DNA of 64,000 nucleotides, taken from contig NC_046677.1 of NCBI RefSeq assembly GCF_003369915.1, forward strand, positions 5,456,001-5,520,000, read 5' to 3'. This document shows positions 35,811-45,071 of this stretch, one piece after another. A model generated the notes under the pieces. It saw nothing but the letters and a program-made list of their open reading frames with translations, was not told the DNA's origin and did not search any database. Numbering within the stretch: position 1 is the first letter of the stretch; each line of letters starts with the position of its first letter. Made by a program: the position numbers and the translations under genes. This DNA comes from Drosophila miranda (Eukaryota; Arthropoda; Insecta; Diptera; Drosophilidae).

Positions 35811-36918
35811 CGAGGGGGAACGTTGTGAGTTGCTGCGGACACCGCAACTCTACGGTTATACCCGATACTAAGTCAGTATGGCTCTCCTCCGGCAGACGCC
35901 GCTAATATTAAACGACACGACAAAGAGTGCGTGCGAGAGAGACAGAAAATCAGTCTGAGCGTGACGTCGGGCGCTGCGTAGCCACTGCAAATTGATTTGT
36001 TCCTATTGGCTATAAAAATTATCTGATCTGATCCAGATTCAGCAATCTGATAGATATGGTCGATATCTATGATTCTGCGTTTTTAGTTTTCTCGTATCCT
36101 CAATATTGTGGATGCAACAGATTTTCGTCCTTTGTGGGGGCGGAAAGGGGTGGGGCGAAATTTTGAGATATACGTTTTATAGAGAGATCTAACAGAAGAG
36201 CGGATACCAAATTTGGTAACTCTAGCCTTAATAGTCTCTGAGATTTGTGAATATCCCCAGATTTTCGTCCTTTGCGGGGGCGGAAGGGGGTGTGGCGAAA
36301 TTTTGAAACAAACTCGTCTCGGTCCGATATATTAGGAGTGTGGATACCAAATTTGGTTGCTCTAGCTTTTCTAGTCTCTGAGATCTAGGCGCTAATGTTT
36401 TACTCTAAGCAAAGCCGCCTATGCTACGTGTGTGTTAGAGAGAGACAGGGCGAGAAAAAATGAAATTGTTTTCTTGATGCTGGCTATAATAATAATACGA
36501 TCCAATTCAGATTCCGCAGTCTAAAGGATATGGTCATTCTCTACGATTCTGCGTTTTTGGTTTTCTCGTATCTTTAAAATTGTGGATGCCACAGATTTTC
36601 GTCCTTTGTGGGGGCGGAAGTGGGCGGGGCGAAGTTTTAAAATATTTTTGTAGCAGCGACATATCACAGAAGTCTGGATCCAAAACATCGTTGCTCTAGC
36701 TCTTATAGTCTTTGAGCACTAGGCGCTAATAGGGACGGACAGACGGACGGACGGACAGACGGACAGACAGACAGGGCTCAATCGACTCGGTTATTGATGC
36801 TGATCAAGAATATATATACTTTATGGGGTCGGAAACGATTCCTTCTGGACGTTACACACATCCACTTTTACCACAAATCTAATATACCCCAATACTCATT
36901 TTGAGTATCGGGTATAAA
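35811..36918. mobile_element. Full-length DINE-1-like (SGM-type) Helitron-derived element
   Basis: The most complete copy in the window. The left end CGAGGGGGAACGTTG is followed by a near-palindromic TTGCTGCGG...CCGCAACTC stretch, TATACCCGATACTAAGTC, three to four internal units with TTTTCGTCCTTTG and GGGGCGGAAG, a pure GACGGACG/GACAGACA tract at about 36734-36772, and the right core ending in GAGTATCGGGTATAAAAA. There is no coding frame, as expected for this non-autonomous family. The good match to the 6709-7790 copy suggests recent activity. Confidence 0.8.
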
Positions 36919-37076
36919 AAGGTAAAGATTAATCGCCAATTAAATTTTGTCTGTATATGATCGGCACAGACGACTTTTGGGAACTCTGTGGAATTCAGAG
37001 AAATAAGCCAAAAAGTTCCCCGAATAAACCATAAAATGCTGATCTGCCGATAGCATTTTCATGCTCTGATTCCGTG

Positions 37077-37083
37077 TATAAAA
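37077..37083 (+). promoter_or_regulatory. TATA box for the 37132 gene
   Basis: TATAAAA, 55 bp upstream of the ATG, giving a leader of about 25 bases. Confidence 0.65.
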
Positions 37084-37131
37084 GCGTGTCTTTCGACTCG
37101 ATTGGCTTTCATTATTGAAATATCAATCAAC

Positions 37132-37482
37132 ATGAAAATACAGGTGAGTGAGAACTCAGACAAAAAAAAAATTTCTAACGAGTAAATGATATGTTCCTTG
37201 CAGCAAATTTTGATTTTATTGTTGGTGTTGGTGGCCATAAATGAAGCATCTCATCACAGCCATCACCACCATCACAGGCATTCCAGCCATTACAGGCGTT
37301 CCAGCCATCACAAGCATTGCAGCAGCCGTCGCAAGCATTGCAGCAGACATCAAAGCAGCAAGTGCAGTTCCACAACAGAGGCACCGCCAGAACCTGAACT
37401 TCAAACCATCAATAATCCTCCATTGTCTAATCTTTATGAAATCGTGAACATGGACGCCCGTGGATATTGGAAGAGTAGATAG
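37132..37482 (+). CDS. Small secreted His/Ser/Arg-rich protein
   Basis: Exon 1 (37132-37143) encodes only MKIQ; a 60 bp intron follows (GTGAGT...TTGCAG); exon 2 is 37204-37482. The 96-residue product has a signal peptide (QILILLLVLVAINEAS) and a strongly basic mature part of His, Ser and Arg with four cysteines, then an acidic-proline linker and the C-terminus NMDARGYWKSR. The end matches that of the 42138-42418 gene (DLSARRFWQKR), so the two are related despite different middles. Tiny first exon, strong TATA box and compact layout fit a highly expressed secretory gene. Family not recognised; a cationic secreted peptide is the safest description. Confidence 0.75.
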
Positions 37483-37736
37483 AATAGAGATCTGGATTTC
37501 AGTTCTACCGCACAAAACATAAACTAGTACTAGGCTAAGTATAACACATACTGAAGCTATAAGGGTACATGATTAATATTAAAGAGCATTGATCTTTTAC
37601 CCCAGAAATTTGTTTAGTTTCGATCTGATCCCTGGACCAGTGCTATCTCCAGTTAAATATAATGTGCATAGGTCCGGCTTATCAGTCCACCAACACCCAT
37701 ACTACATCTATATATAATCATTTCTCTCAGACATAG

Positions 37737-37743
37737 CTATAAA
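37737..37743 (+). promoter_or_regulatory. TATA box for the Turandot-like gene
   Basis: TATAAAG, with a possible CAGT initiator about 33 bp downstream near 37770 and the ATG at 37813. Confidence 0.55.
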
Positions 37744-37812
37744 GCAATCAATCCCCCTTTGGTGACGACCAGTATAGTTCGGATCGCAAACCGAGTCTCT
37801 CAGATCCGAGCC

Positions 37813-38345
37813 ATGGGCCATTTGATACGTTGGAGGTAACATCAGTGAATAAATAAACCTCGGGCTACTCGTATACAGTCTGTCGTTTCAGCTGTCTTCT
37901 GATCGTACTGGTATGTTCTGGTACTCGAGGGGATGATGACCAATATGGCACCACTGGTCGCCATTTGTTGGCGATCTACTCAAATCCAGATGTCAATCGA
38001 GCCACAAAGGAAAGGAATCTACGTGAGATGGCACAGTTCTATGACGCCTATCAAGATCAAATCGGCTTAACCTCGGAGGAAAGACTACGTGCTGAGGAAC
38101 TGCGAAAGCGATACACTGAGGCCATCCAAACTGGCGTCTTGGCGGAGGGTGAAACTTCTCGGGAGGGCACCATTGGACCCATTGTTGCCAAGTACATAGT
38201 GGAGGGTGTTGTGGAGCTGGCGAAAGTCGTTGAAAGTCATAGAAGTTCATCAGCAATGGGAATCGAGATAAATCGTAGAATTACAATTTTTGGATTCATT
38301 TTTTGCCTTTTTACTAGCGGTATATTCAGGTCAAAGTATTTTTAG
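37813..38345 (+). CDS. Turandot-family secreted stress peptide
   Basis: Exon 1 (37813-37835) encodes MGHLIRW plus two bases; a 56 bp intron (GTAACA...TTTCAG) leads into exon 2 (37892-38345); the split codon restores Ser. The 158-residue product has a signal peptide (SCLLIVLVCSG) and an acidic DDDQYG start of the mature chain. It then has the Turandot core: AIYSNPDVNRATKERNLREM, QIGLTSEERLRAEELRKRYT and GPIVAKYIVEGVVELAKVVE (listed in pieces). Turandots are humoral factors induced by heat, infection and other stress through JAK-STAT and MAPK signals, and bind lipid surfaces. The C-terminus continues about 40 residues beyond the core with a hydrophobic IFGFIFCLFTSGIF stretch, unusual for the family, possibly after loss of an older stop. 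The spot is isolated: no second Turandot is in the window. Confidence 0.75.
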
Positions 38346-39480
38346 ATTTTTTGTTTGTTTAATACATTTTGTATAATATATATACCTATATCAATCATTA
38401 AGCGAACATCCAGAGTGGCTCCCGAATGATCGGTAATAAACACAAAGAACCACAAGATTAAGAAAATAATGAATCACACAGATATAAAGAAAATCTCTGA
38501 TAAGAAAACGAGGATCAGTCGGATCAATCGTTCGATCGGTAACGATCGTTCGTTGCGTTTCATACAAGTATAATCCAACACATATCGAACCAACATATCG
38601 CGCTGTTTGGTTCGAACATGTTCGTTCCCAAAGTTCTAAGTTTCATCTGAACAACTCAAACGAACATGTTGATGATGATGAAGCTGATTCGATCATACTC
38701 AATGCAATTCTCTGATACTTGTACTCCAGAAAAATTCTCTTATCGGTCTCCCATGTCATCTTTTCTCATTTAAAAACCTTATTCTTTAATCGGTAACTGC
38801 TTTACTTCAATACGAATTGAGTAAAGAGCTCCTAAAATCATTGGAGTAAAATATATCGTATTAGAGGAGCTTAAGGTCAACCTCAAGGACCCGTAAATGT
38901 TACATTTGGTATCTTTGACACATTTTTATAAATAGAAATCTACTCTAAAATTCGACACCAAATATAAAAGTATTTTATGGAAATCCAATTCCAAAGAATA
39001 CTCGATCATACCGAGAGCAAGTTTTTTAAAGCATCTTCTAAGGTCTAAGATTGATAAAGCATCTTTTGGGGTTTTATTGTCGAATACTTAATGCATGGAC
39101 ATTGCCAAAAATTATGCTTAAAAGATCAGAAAGTTACGGAGGAAACAGATCACATCATCACCAAAAGTTATGCCATATAAAATACAATCCCTGAATCACA
39201 CAAGTACTCAAATGTTAAGACATAAAGATAAGGCATTTGGCTAATCTGTTTTGATTTGTTTTGTAAAAAAGCGACAGAAATTAACGAAATGGCAGAGGCA
39301 GGTCACGAGACCCCATGGGTCCAATCTTTGTCAATAGAAAATGTCATTTCATCACGGCAAATTAATCTACAATGAAACGAGTCAGTCTTTGGGGTCGTTT
39401 TCGGAATACATAGGTGATAACAAATGAAAAAATCTACTCGTATAAACAACCTTTGTTTTTATTAATTTGTTATGTTCGCA
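38346..39480. other. Non-coding stretch with TTCGAA-rich repeat
   Basis: No gene seen. About 38515-38705 is rich in CGAAC and GAACATGTT words and relates to the dispersed repeat at 29140 and 51660. From about 39318 the DNA is paralogous to 40932 onward and forms the upstream region of the Gly/Gln-rich gene. Confidence 0.5.
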
Positions 39481-39487
39481 GTATTGC

Positions 39488-39524
39488 TATAAAAGCCTCG
39501 TCGTCCGGCGATTATCAATCAGTT
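39488..39524 (+). promoter_or_regulatory. TATA box and initiator for the 39554 gene
   Basis: TATAAAA at 39488-39494 and TCAGTT at 39519-39524 are 33 bp apart, the standard fly spacing, placing transcription start at about 39521. Confidence 0.75.
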
Positions 39525-39553
39525 AGAACTTGAGTCTAAGCAATCAAATCACC

Positions 39554-39922
39554 ATGAAATTCTTCGTAAGTCTTAAGAAAGATTCAGAATTTTGTGTTTG
39601 CTAAAGAATTTTTTTTTTCTCCTCCTTTTAGATTATTTTCTTCGCCTTGATCGTGGCTGTCTTCGCCAACGGATACGGTGGTAACCAGGGACGTAGAGAG
39701 CAAGGCTTCGGCCAGCAAGGATTCGGCCAGCAGGGACATGGCCAGCAAGGATTCGGCCAGCAGGGACATGGCCAGCAAGGATTCGGCCAGGGAGGCGGAC
39801 AGGGCGGACAGGGCGGCCAGCAAGGTTTCGGCGGTCATGGTCAGCAAGGACAGGGCCAGCAAGGTTTCGGTGGTCATGGTCAGCAAGGACACGGCCAGGG
39901 CGGACATGGCGGACGTTATTAA
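39554..39922 (+). CDS. Small secreted Gly/Gln-rich repeat protein 1
   Basis: Exon 1 (39554-39565) encodes MKFF; a 66 bp intron with a strong pyrimidine tract precedes exon 2 (39632-39922). The 100-residue product has a signal peptide ([14 protein letters not shown]) and a mature chain made of [10 protein letters not shown] pentapeptides, then GQGG and GFGGHGQQ units, ending GHGGRY. It has no cysteines. Such Gly/Gln/His repeat chains occur among secreted fly structural, glue and immune-induced peptides; which applies here cannot be told. A tandem paralogue is at 41175, with the upstream 200 bp and the exon 1 leader strongly conserved, so both are probably expressed together. The repeats are visible in DNA as a GGCCAGCAAGGATTC-type 30 bp array, prone to length change. 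Confidence 0.8.
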
Positions 39923-40498
39923 ACAATATTAATTAAAAAATTACAAAACAAAACAAAACACTAAGAAATACAATATTTAACATTATTTCGGGTTATATAA
40001 TGGGGTATAAAGACAAAAGCCTTACTGGGAGGGAGAGTATAGCGAAAGGTTCCTGCCAACACCTCGAACCGGCCATCAAACTGCACCAGACCGAACATGT
40101 TTGATCCTCTTTTGATCTTCGATTTGTGTGAGCGCAACTGGTACGTACACGCTGCCACTGATCGAGCAGATTCGATCATACTAAAATGCAACTTTCTGAT
40201 GGATTAAACACTTGCTACTGCCACGGTAAACAATATACCTATGCGAAATTCACTCAGTTTCCGCCAAGCACCTTTATGATCAGTGATACAAGACATATAG
40301 AAGGCAATAAGTAATTGTGAAGAAATCAGTCCGATTGTAGGAGTACTTTGAATTAAAACCATAATTCTGTCATAGACTTCTGTCAATTGATTGCAACAAA
40401 TGAATCCGATTTCAAAAAATACCAAAGGTCTTTCTGTATAAGCAATAAGAGATAATAGGTAGTGAAAAACTGGATTTTTATAAGCCACAAACAGTTTT

Positions 40499-40500
<2 letters not shown>

Positions 40501-40537
<37 letters not shown>
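40501..40537. repeat. GA dinucleotide microsatellite
   Basis: About 18 uninterrupted AG units. The duplicated unit at 41940 has only a short remnant, so the expansion is specific to this copy. Confidence 0.9.
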
Positions 40538-40539
<2 letters not shown>

Positions 40540-41107
40540 AATGCTAATAATAGAGAATAATTTGCCTCATAAACATTTTACTTTGTGCTTACGATACCAG
40601 TGCGAATTCAGAAACACAAGACACAAATCTAATAAGATGACAAGAATTGAAAGTAGAACCAGAACCTACGAATATTGCATTGTAATTGTAAGTGAGAGGC
40701 TTGCCTTCTTTGATGCCCAATCAAAAATTAAATTATTTTGTTGGGGGGAAAAACCCTTAAATAGGGATCAAGGCATTGGTTTTCCTTATAACAAATACTC
40801 ATAGATTGTGAATTAATATTACACGCAAACATTGCCTGAGATCTGCTTAATAATCCAAAACCCTGATGGCTAATAGACAATGATGTGCAAAAGAATTTAA
40901 TTCTGGCCCTGCGCTATCTGGTGGAGGCTACGGGTCCAATCTTTGTCAATAGAAAATGTCATTTAATCACGGCAAATTAATATACATCGAAACGAGTCAG
41001 TCTTTGGGGTCGTCTTTCGGTATAGGTGATAGCAAATAAATAAGTCTACTCGTATAATATGCAAAACAATCTTTGTTTTTATTATTTTGTTATGTTCGAA
41101 ATCTTGC

Positions 41108-41144
41108 TATATAAGCCTCGTCGCCGGCCGTTTGGCAATCAGTT
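41108..41144 (+). promoter_or_regulatory. TATA box and initiator for the 41175 gene
   Basis: TATATAAG at 41108-41115 and TCAGTT at 41139-41144 match the arrangement of the paralogous promoter at 39488-39524. Confidence 0.75.
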
Positions 41145-41174
41145 AAGAACTTGAGTCTAAGCAATCAAATCACC

Positions 41175-41449
41175 ATGAAATTCTTCGTAAGTCTCAGGAA
41201 AATGTCGTCAAAGATTCAGGAGTTTGTGTTTGCTAAAGGATCTTTTTTTTCTCCTCCGTTTAGATTATTTTCTTCGCCTTGATCGTTGCTGTCTTGGCCG
41301 CCGGATCCGGTAACCAGGGCGGACATGGACAGCAGGGACATGGCCAGCAAGCAGGAAGCCATGGCGGACAGAGCGGCCAGCAAGGTTTTGGCCACGGCCA
41401 GCAAGGAAACGCCCAAGGACACAACCAGGCCGGACATGGCGGACATTAA
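41175..41449 (+). CDS. Small secreted Gly/Gln-rich repeat protein 2
   Basis: Exon 1 (41175-41186) encodes MKFF, as in the paralogue at 39554; a 77 bp intron leads to exon 2 (41264-41449). The product is 65 residues: signal peptide [16 protein letters not shown], then a mature chain of GHGQQ, GGQSGQQGFGHGQQ and a GHGGH end. It has about half the repeats of its sister and more Asn and Ala, with no frame break. The first exon, leader, TATA and initiator are nearly unchanged between the two, so the gene is probably active. The difference in repeat number is what unequal crossing-over or slippage within the pentapeptide array would give. Confidence 0.75.
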
Positions 41450-42137
41450 ACAATATTGATTGATCAAATATATAAACCACACTACGAAAAATACAATCCT
41501 TAGAATTATTTCGGGTACAAATTGGGTAGAGAAAACAAAGCCTTACTGGGAGAGAGTATAGCGAGAGAATCAAACTGCACAAGACCGAACATGTTTGATC
41601 CTCATTTGATCGTTTTGTACACGCTGCTGCTGATTCGATCAGGTTGGATGATCGATTCTGATGGCACTTCCTACTGACACAGTAAGCAATATACTTTTAT
41701 TCTCGACGACTATACAAAATTCATTCATAGTCCCCTGAGCACCTTTATCATCAGTGATTCAGGACATATAGAAGAAATCAGTCCGATAGTAGGAGTACTT
41801 TGAATTAAATCCATAATTCTGTCAATTCATTGCAACAAATGAATCCGATTTCAAATAATACAAAAGGTCTTTCTGTATCAGCAATAAGAGATAATAGGTA
41901 ATACAAACTGGATTTTGATTAGCAACAAACTGTTTTTAAGAGATAGAGAGAGATCAATGCTAATATCGGAGAATAATTTTCTCATAAAGATTTTACTTTG
42001 TGTTTACGATACCAGCAACTTTACTTCAACTTGACTTTAACAAACAATTTTGGTAAAAAGATAACCCGTTTTGCAAGAAGAACAAGAATCTACGAGTACT
42101 GCACTGAGATTCACATACACACACACATATAACATCA

Positions 42138-42418
42138 TTATCTTTTTTGCCAAAATCTACGAGCAGAGAGATCTAAGATAGGATATGTCGTACTCGAACC
42201 AGGGGGACTCGGTGCAGGCTGCCGGACTGGTGGAGGATTCGTGGCTGGCGGATCATAGTATTGTTCTCGCGATTTTTGGCTACAAATCATATAACAGCAT
42301 CCTCTGGCTTCCACTGTAATCGAAGCTGCCAGCAGGACCAAGACGATAGTTACAATTTTCTGCAAAGAAATATAATCTATTCAAAATCCACAGATGTCTT
42401 AGGCCTTCCACTTACCAT
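42138..42418 (-). CDS. Small secreted Cys/Pro-rich protein with ATG-only first exon
   Basis: Exon 1 consists of only the ATG (42418-42416), followed at once by GTAAGT; a 56 bp intron ends in CTTTGCAG and exon 2 is 42359-42138. The 74-residue product reads MKIVTIVLVLLAASITVEA as signal peptide, then RGCCYMICSQ, a tyrosine pair, a Pro-rich linker (PPATNPPPVRQPAPSPPG) and the C-terminus DLSARRFWQKR. The last 11 residues match the end of the 37132 gene. A weak TATA-like TTAAAAG lies about 55 bp upstream. It is the only minus-strand gene in the centre of the cluster. Family not recognised; the shared C-terminus suggests a processing or recognition signal. Confidence 0.7.
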
Positions 42419-42885
42419 TTCGATGGCTATTAAGGAAATGAATGCGTTTGGAATACAAACGGCAGCTTTTAATCCCGAACAAATTGAAGAAATGATAACA
42501 GCAGATTGGAATTTAATGTGAATTCAAGCTAAATGCGATTTCTGGGAAACTCTAAACAAAGGCCAAGCTTCAAGGAAAATCAAGTTATTAAGAAATACTT
42601 GGGTACTTAGGTGCACGATCTCTCCCCGAATCGTATAAATAAGGAATAAATTGGACTTCCATTGAAATTAACTTATTAGTGAGCAGGGAGCACCAACACT
42701 TTATATTGGGAGCGACTTTAATTTATGCAGAATCATTGGCTAAGTAGTGAATGGTCAAAAAAAAGTAGAAAGGACTGTTGTTGACTTTCGATTTTTCTAA
42801 TAGATGATGGGACCAACAGATTGTGATTATAGTGTTAAATAAACAAGCAAAATATGTTTAAAATGAATAGGTTGAATATAGGTTA

Positions 42886-43257
42886 GATTAGGTTAGGTAG
42901 AGGCAGTTGCTAGTCGCTCTTCGGCCTGTTACGGCCCATTGTGATACCGCTTGGGATCTTTCCCTTCCTGCTTTGTGGGATGCTCATCCGGATGCTCTCA
43001 CAAAGTTAGCGATCTTCCTGGGACATGGTGTAGACATCTCCAAAAAGTCATTTAGAAAGGCCGAGCCCAAGTATTGAAGCCTTTTTCTGCTGAGAGCTGG
43101 ACAGGACCAGAACAGGTGAATATATAAATAATCCATAACTTCTAAGCCACCTTGGGAGACGAAGAGAGAGATGACACGCTGGTCAGACTGTTTTCTTAAT
43201 TCTATAAACAATTTGTGGATGGGTCTATTGATGGGATGGGTCATACCCTTTCGGAAT
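42886..43257 (-). mobile_element. 3' fragment of a non-LTR retrotransposon (LOA/Jockey-like)
   Basis: On the minus strand a frame of about 87 residues reads HLFWSCPALSRKRLQYLGSA, then CPRKIANFVRASG and a stop. This is the C-terminal zinc-knuckle-like end typical of fly LINEs (C-P-A-L..R...LG, then R.SG). It is followed by a 3' UTR with CGGCCTGTTACGGCCCATTG (as read on the plus strand) and a GGTTAGATTAGG tail. It is 5'-truncated, as is usual for LINE insertions. The exact clade is uncertain. Confidence 0.55.
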
Positions 43258-43601
43258 GCCTTCTTTGATGTCTAATCAAAAATTCAATTATTTTGTTTAT
43301 TGTTTTGTGGAAGTTCTATGTCGGGTAAAACCTAAAATGGACATCAAAAAGTCTGACCTTTTGTGTCTGAATATTTGTATTATCAGCATTTTAATAGGTA
43401 TTCGTTGGAATTCAAGGCATTTGCTTTCTTAATAACAAGTACTCTTTGATCTTGATGTCTAAAAGAGAATAATGTAGGTAAGATGTAAGAATTAAATTCT
43501 GATTAATAGGTATCTTTCAGTCGAAACACTCAAATACTCGTCTTTTAGTTTAAGTTTGAATTCGTTTAAAAAATGATTTCATTTGCGAAATATCATCCAA
43601 A

Positions 43602-44136
43602 ATGAAACCATTAGTAAGTCGAATAGAAACGTTTTGGTGGAAAGAAACTAATTTTGAAAATTCTCTATTAAATGTAGATTGTAATATTCGCTTTGATGGC
43701 CGTTGCTCTGGCCATGCCCCATAGATCTGGTAGAGTCTACGGTGATGGCTATGGACATGGTAGTCCTGGTGGATATGGTGGTGGTAATGGCGGCTATGGT
43801 GCCCAAGGAGGCGGATATGGCGGACAACGGGAAGGCTTTGGCGGACAACGGGAAGGCTTTGGAGGACAACGGGAAGGCTTTGGCGGACAAAGAGAAGGTT
43901 TTGGAGGACAACGGGAAGGCTTTGGAGGACAACGGGAAGGCTTTGGCGGAGAAAGAGAAGGCTTTGGAGGACAACGGGAAGGCTTTGGTGGACAAAGGGA
44001 AGGCTTTGGCGGAGAAAGAGAAGGCTTTGGCAGACAAAGAGGGTTTGGACCAGGTGCTGGAAATGGGTATGGGTCACAAGGAGGCTTTGGCGAACAGCAG
44101 AATGGCCATACCCATCGTTTCCATCATGGATACTAG
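43602..44136 (+). CDS. Secreted protein with ten (Q/E)REGFGG heptapeptides
   Basis: Exon 1 (43602-43613) encodes MKPL; a 64 bp intron precedes exon 2 (43678-44136). The 156-residue product has a signal peptide (IVIFALMAVALA), a Gly/Tyr-rich segment (GDGYGHGSPGGYGGGNGGYG), ten tandem heptapeptides of the type (Q/E)REGFGG, then a Gly-rich tail ending HTHRFHHGY. The repeat is a clean 21 bp DNA array of about 210 bp with silent and Q/E changes only, so it has been kept in frame. The alternating charged and Gly/Phe pattern suggests an extracellular structural or adhesive protein. Its upstream DNA (43255-43320) resembles 40690-40790, tying it to the Gly/Gln duplications. Core promoter not clear; a TTTAAAAAA lies 35 bp upstream of the ATG. 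Confidence 0.75.
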
Positions 44137-44422
44137 AAGACCAGACCGAAGACATTTTCCATGAAGAATATTGGTCAATCGCATTTTAAGGATAAAATCA
44201 CACACGTATAAACGAATTATAAATATACTAAATGAAAAGCAAACAAAAAATTGTACAATACTTTTGTTAAGAATAATATGTATATTATGTATTATATAAT
44301 TATGTATATTTCTACAGAAATCGTAAAGAAATTTTAATTTTCCATAACCTCAGATATGACCTTAAACCTGGGTTTATCGCTGTGTCTTCCAGAGCATTTA
44401 ATTTTGATAACGATTTCTGTGC

Positions 44423-44430
44423 TATAAAAA
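44423..44430 (+). promoter_or_regulatory. TATA box for the 44483 gene
   Basis: TATAAAAA, 60 bp upstream of the ATG. An ATTCAAAATCATTCGAA leader is shared with the 45791 gene. Confidence 0.7.
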
Positions 44431-44482
44431 ACGAGATGTCGATGCAGAATGGTATTCAAAATCATTCGAAACTCTAATCGAA

Positions 44483-44927
44483 ATGAAAGTCTTGGTGAGT
44501 AGAATACGGTACTACATGGAGTATATTCCTTAATCCTCTATTTATCCTTCAGATTGTTTTATTTTCGTTGGTGGCCATGGCTCTGTGTAGGCCCCAGGGC
44601 TACGTATCTTATGGTGGTGGTGGGCAAATGTGCGCCATGCACAACGGTCGCCAGGTTTGCGGAGAAGCCCAGTGTTTTCAATACGGCGGGCGGTTTATAT
44701 GCCGCTTATTTAACTACCGTTACGTGGATGGACAGAATGATTATCTACGACAACCTGATTACCCACCGTCTCAGGGAGGATCATTCCCAGACAGAAGTGA
44801 TTCTGGTAGCATTCCTGACTTTGGTGGCTCCGCCAGTAGAAATACCACCCCAAAGCCAAGCACTAAACCTCAAAAAATCTCTAATTATGAAGTTGTTGAA
44901 TTCAGTCCTAATCAAGGACAATTTTAA
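44483..44927 (+). CDS. Secreted four-cysteine protein, paralogue 1
   Basis: Exon 1 (44483-44494) encodes MKVL; a 58 bp intron (GTGAGT...CTTCAG) precedes exon 2 (44553-44927). The 128-residue product has a signal peptide (IVLFSLVAMALC), a Gly-rich start, and a compact core with four cysteines: MCAMHNGRQVCGEAQCFQYG, then a CRLFNYRYVDG segment. A Ser/Pro/Asn-rich tail ends in VVEFSPNQGQF. The core C-x7-8-C-x4-C-x8-C and NGRQVCGEA motif are kept in the 45791 paralogue, which makes it the conserved unit; I do not recognise it as a named family. Strong TATA, short leader and tandem position suggest high, coordinated expression. Confidence 0.75.
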
Positions 44928-45071
44928 TACAATTAATTGAAAATTTGATTAAATATATGGTCTAAATCGCGGACTGTTACGTTATATCCGTAGGCACAAA
45001 CTGTTTAGTTTTAATATTTTTTGTATTTGCATTCAAAATTTGACATCTGTAGTTAGATTTTCTGTTTATAT

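Larger units (their letters stand above)
39318..40560. repeat. Tandem duplication unit 1 (Gly/Gln-rich gene and flanks)
   Basis: The upstream 200 bp (from GGGTCCAATCTTTGTCAATA), the gene at 39554 and about 600 bp of downstream DNA are paralogous to 40932-41960. The downstream parts share GACCGAACATGTTTGATCCT, GGAGTACTTTGAATTAAA and CAACAAATGAATCCGATTTC. A GA microsatellite at 40501-40537 closes the unit. Confidence 0.7.
40932..41960. repeat. Tandem duplication unit 2 (Gly/Gln-rich gene and flanks)
   Basis: This is the paralogue of 39318-40560. It is shorter through several deletions downstream of the gene. The first 200 bp upstream of the TATA box is the best conserved part. Confidence 0.7.

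Noticed and set aside
36734-36772. GACGGACA repeats as a CRISPR-like or satellite array
   Set aside because: There are no spacers; the tract is a known part of DINE-1/mini-me elements and occurs within each copy here.
40204-40488. Hydrophobic minus-strand frame of about 94 codons resembling a membrane protein piece
   Set aside because: The duplicated counterpart at about 41690-41930 is not open, there is no ATG-to-stop structure with a domain I recognise, and AT-rich DNA readily gives hydrophobic frames.
42625-42760. TATAAATA with a leader-like stretch, possible extra small gene
   Set aside because: The first ATGs downstream give only a few codons and no donor leads to a signal peptide. At most a dead promoter.
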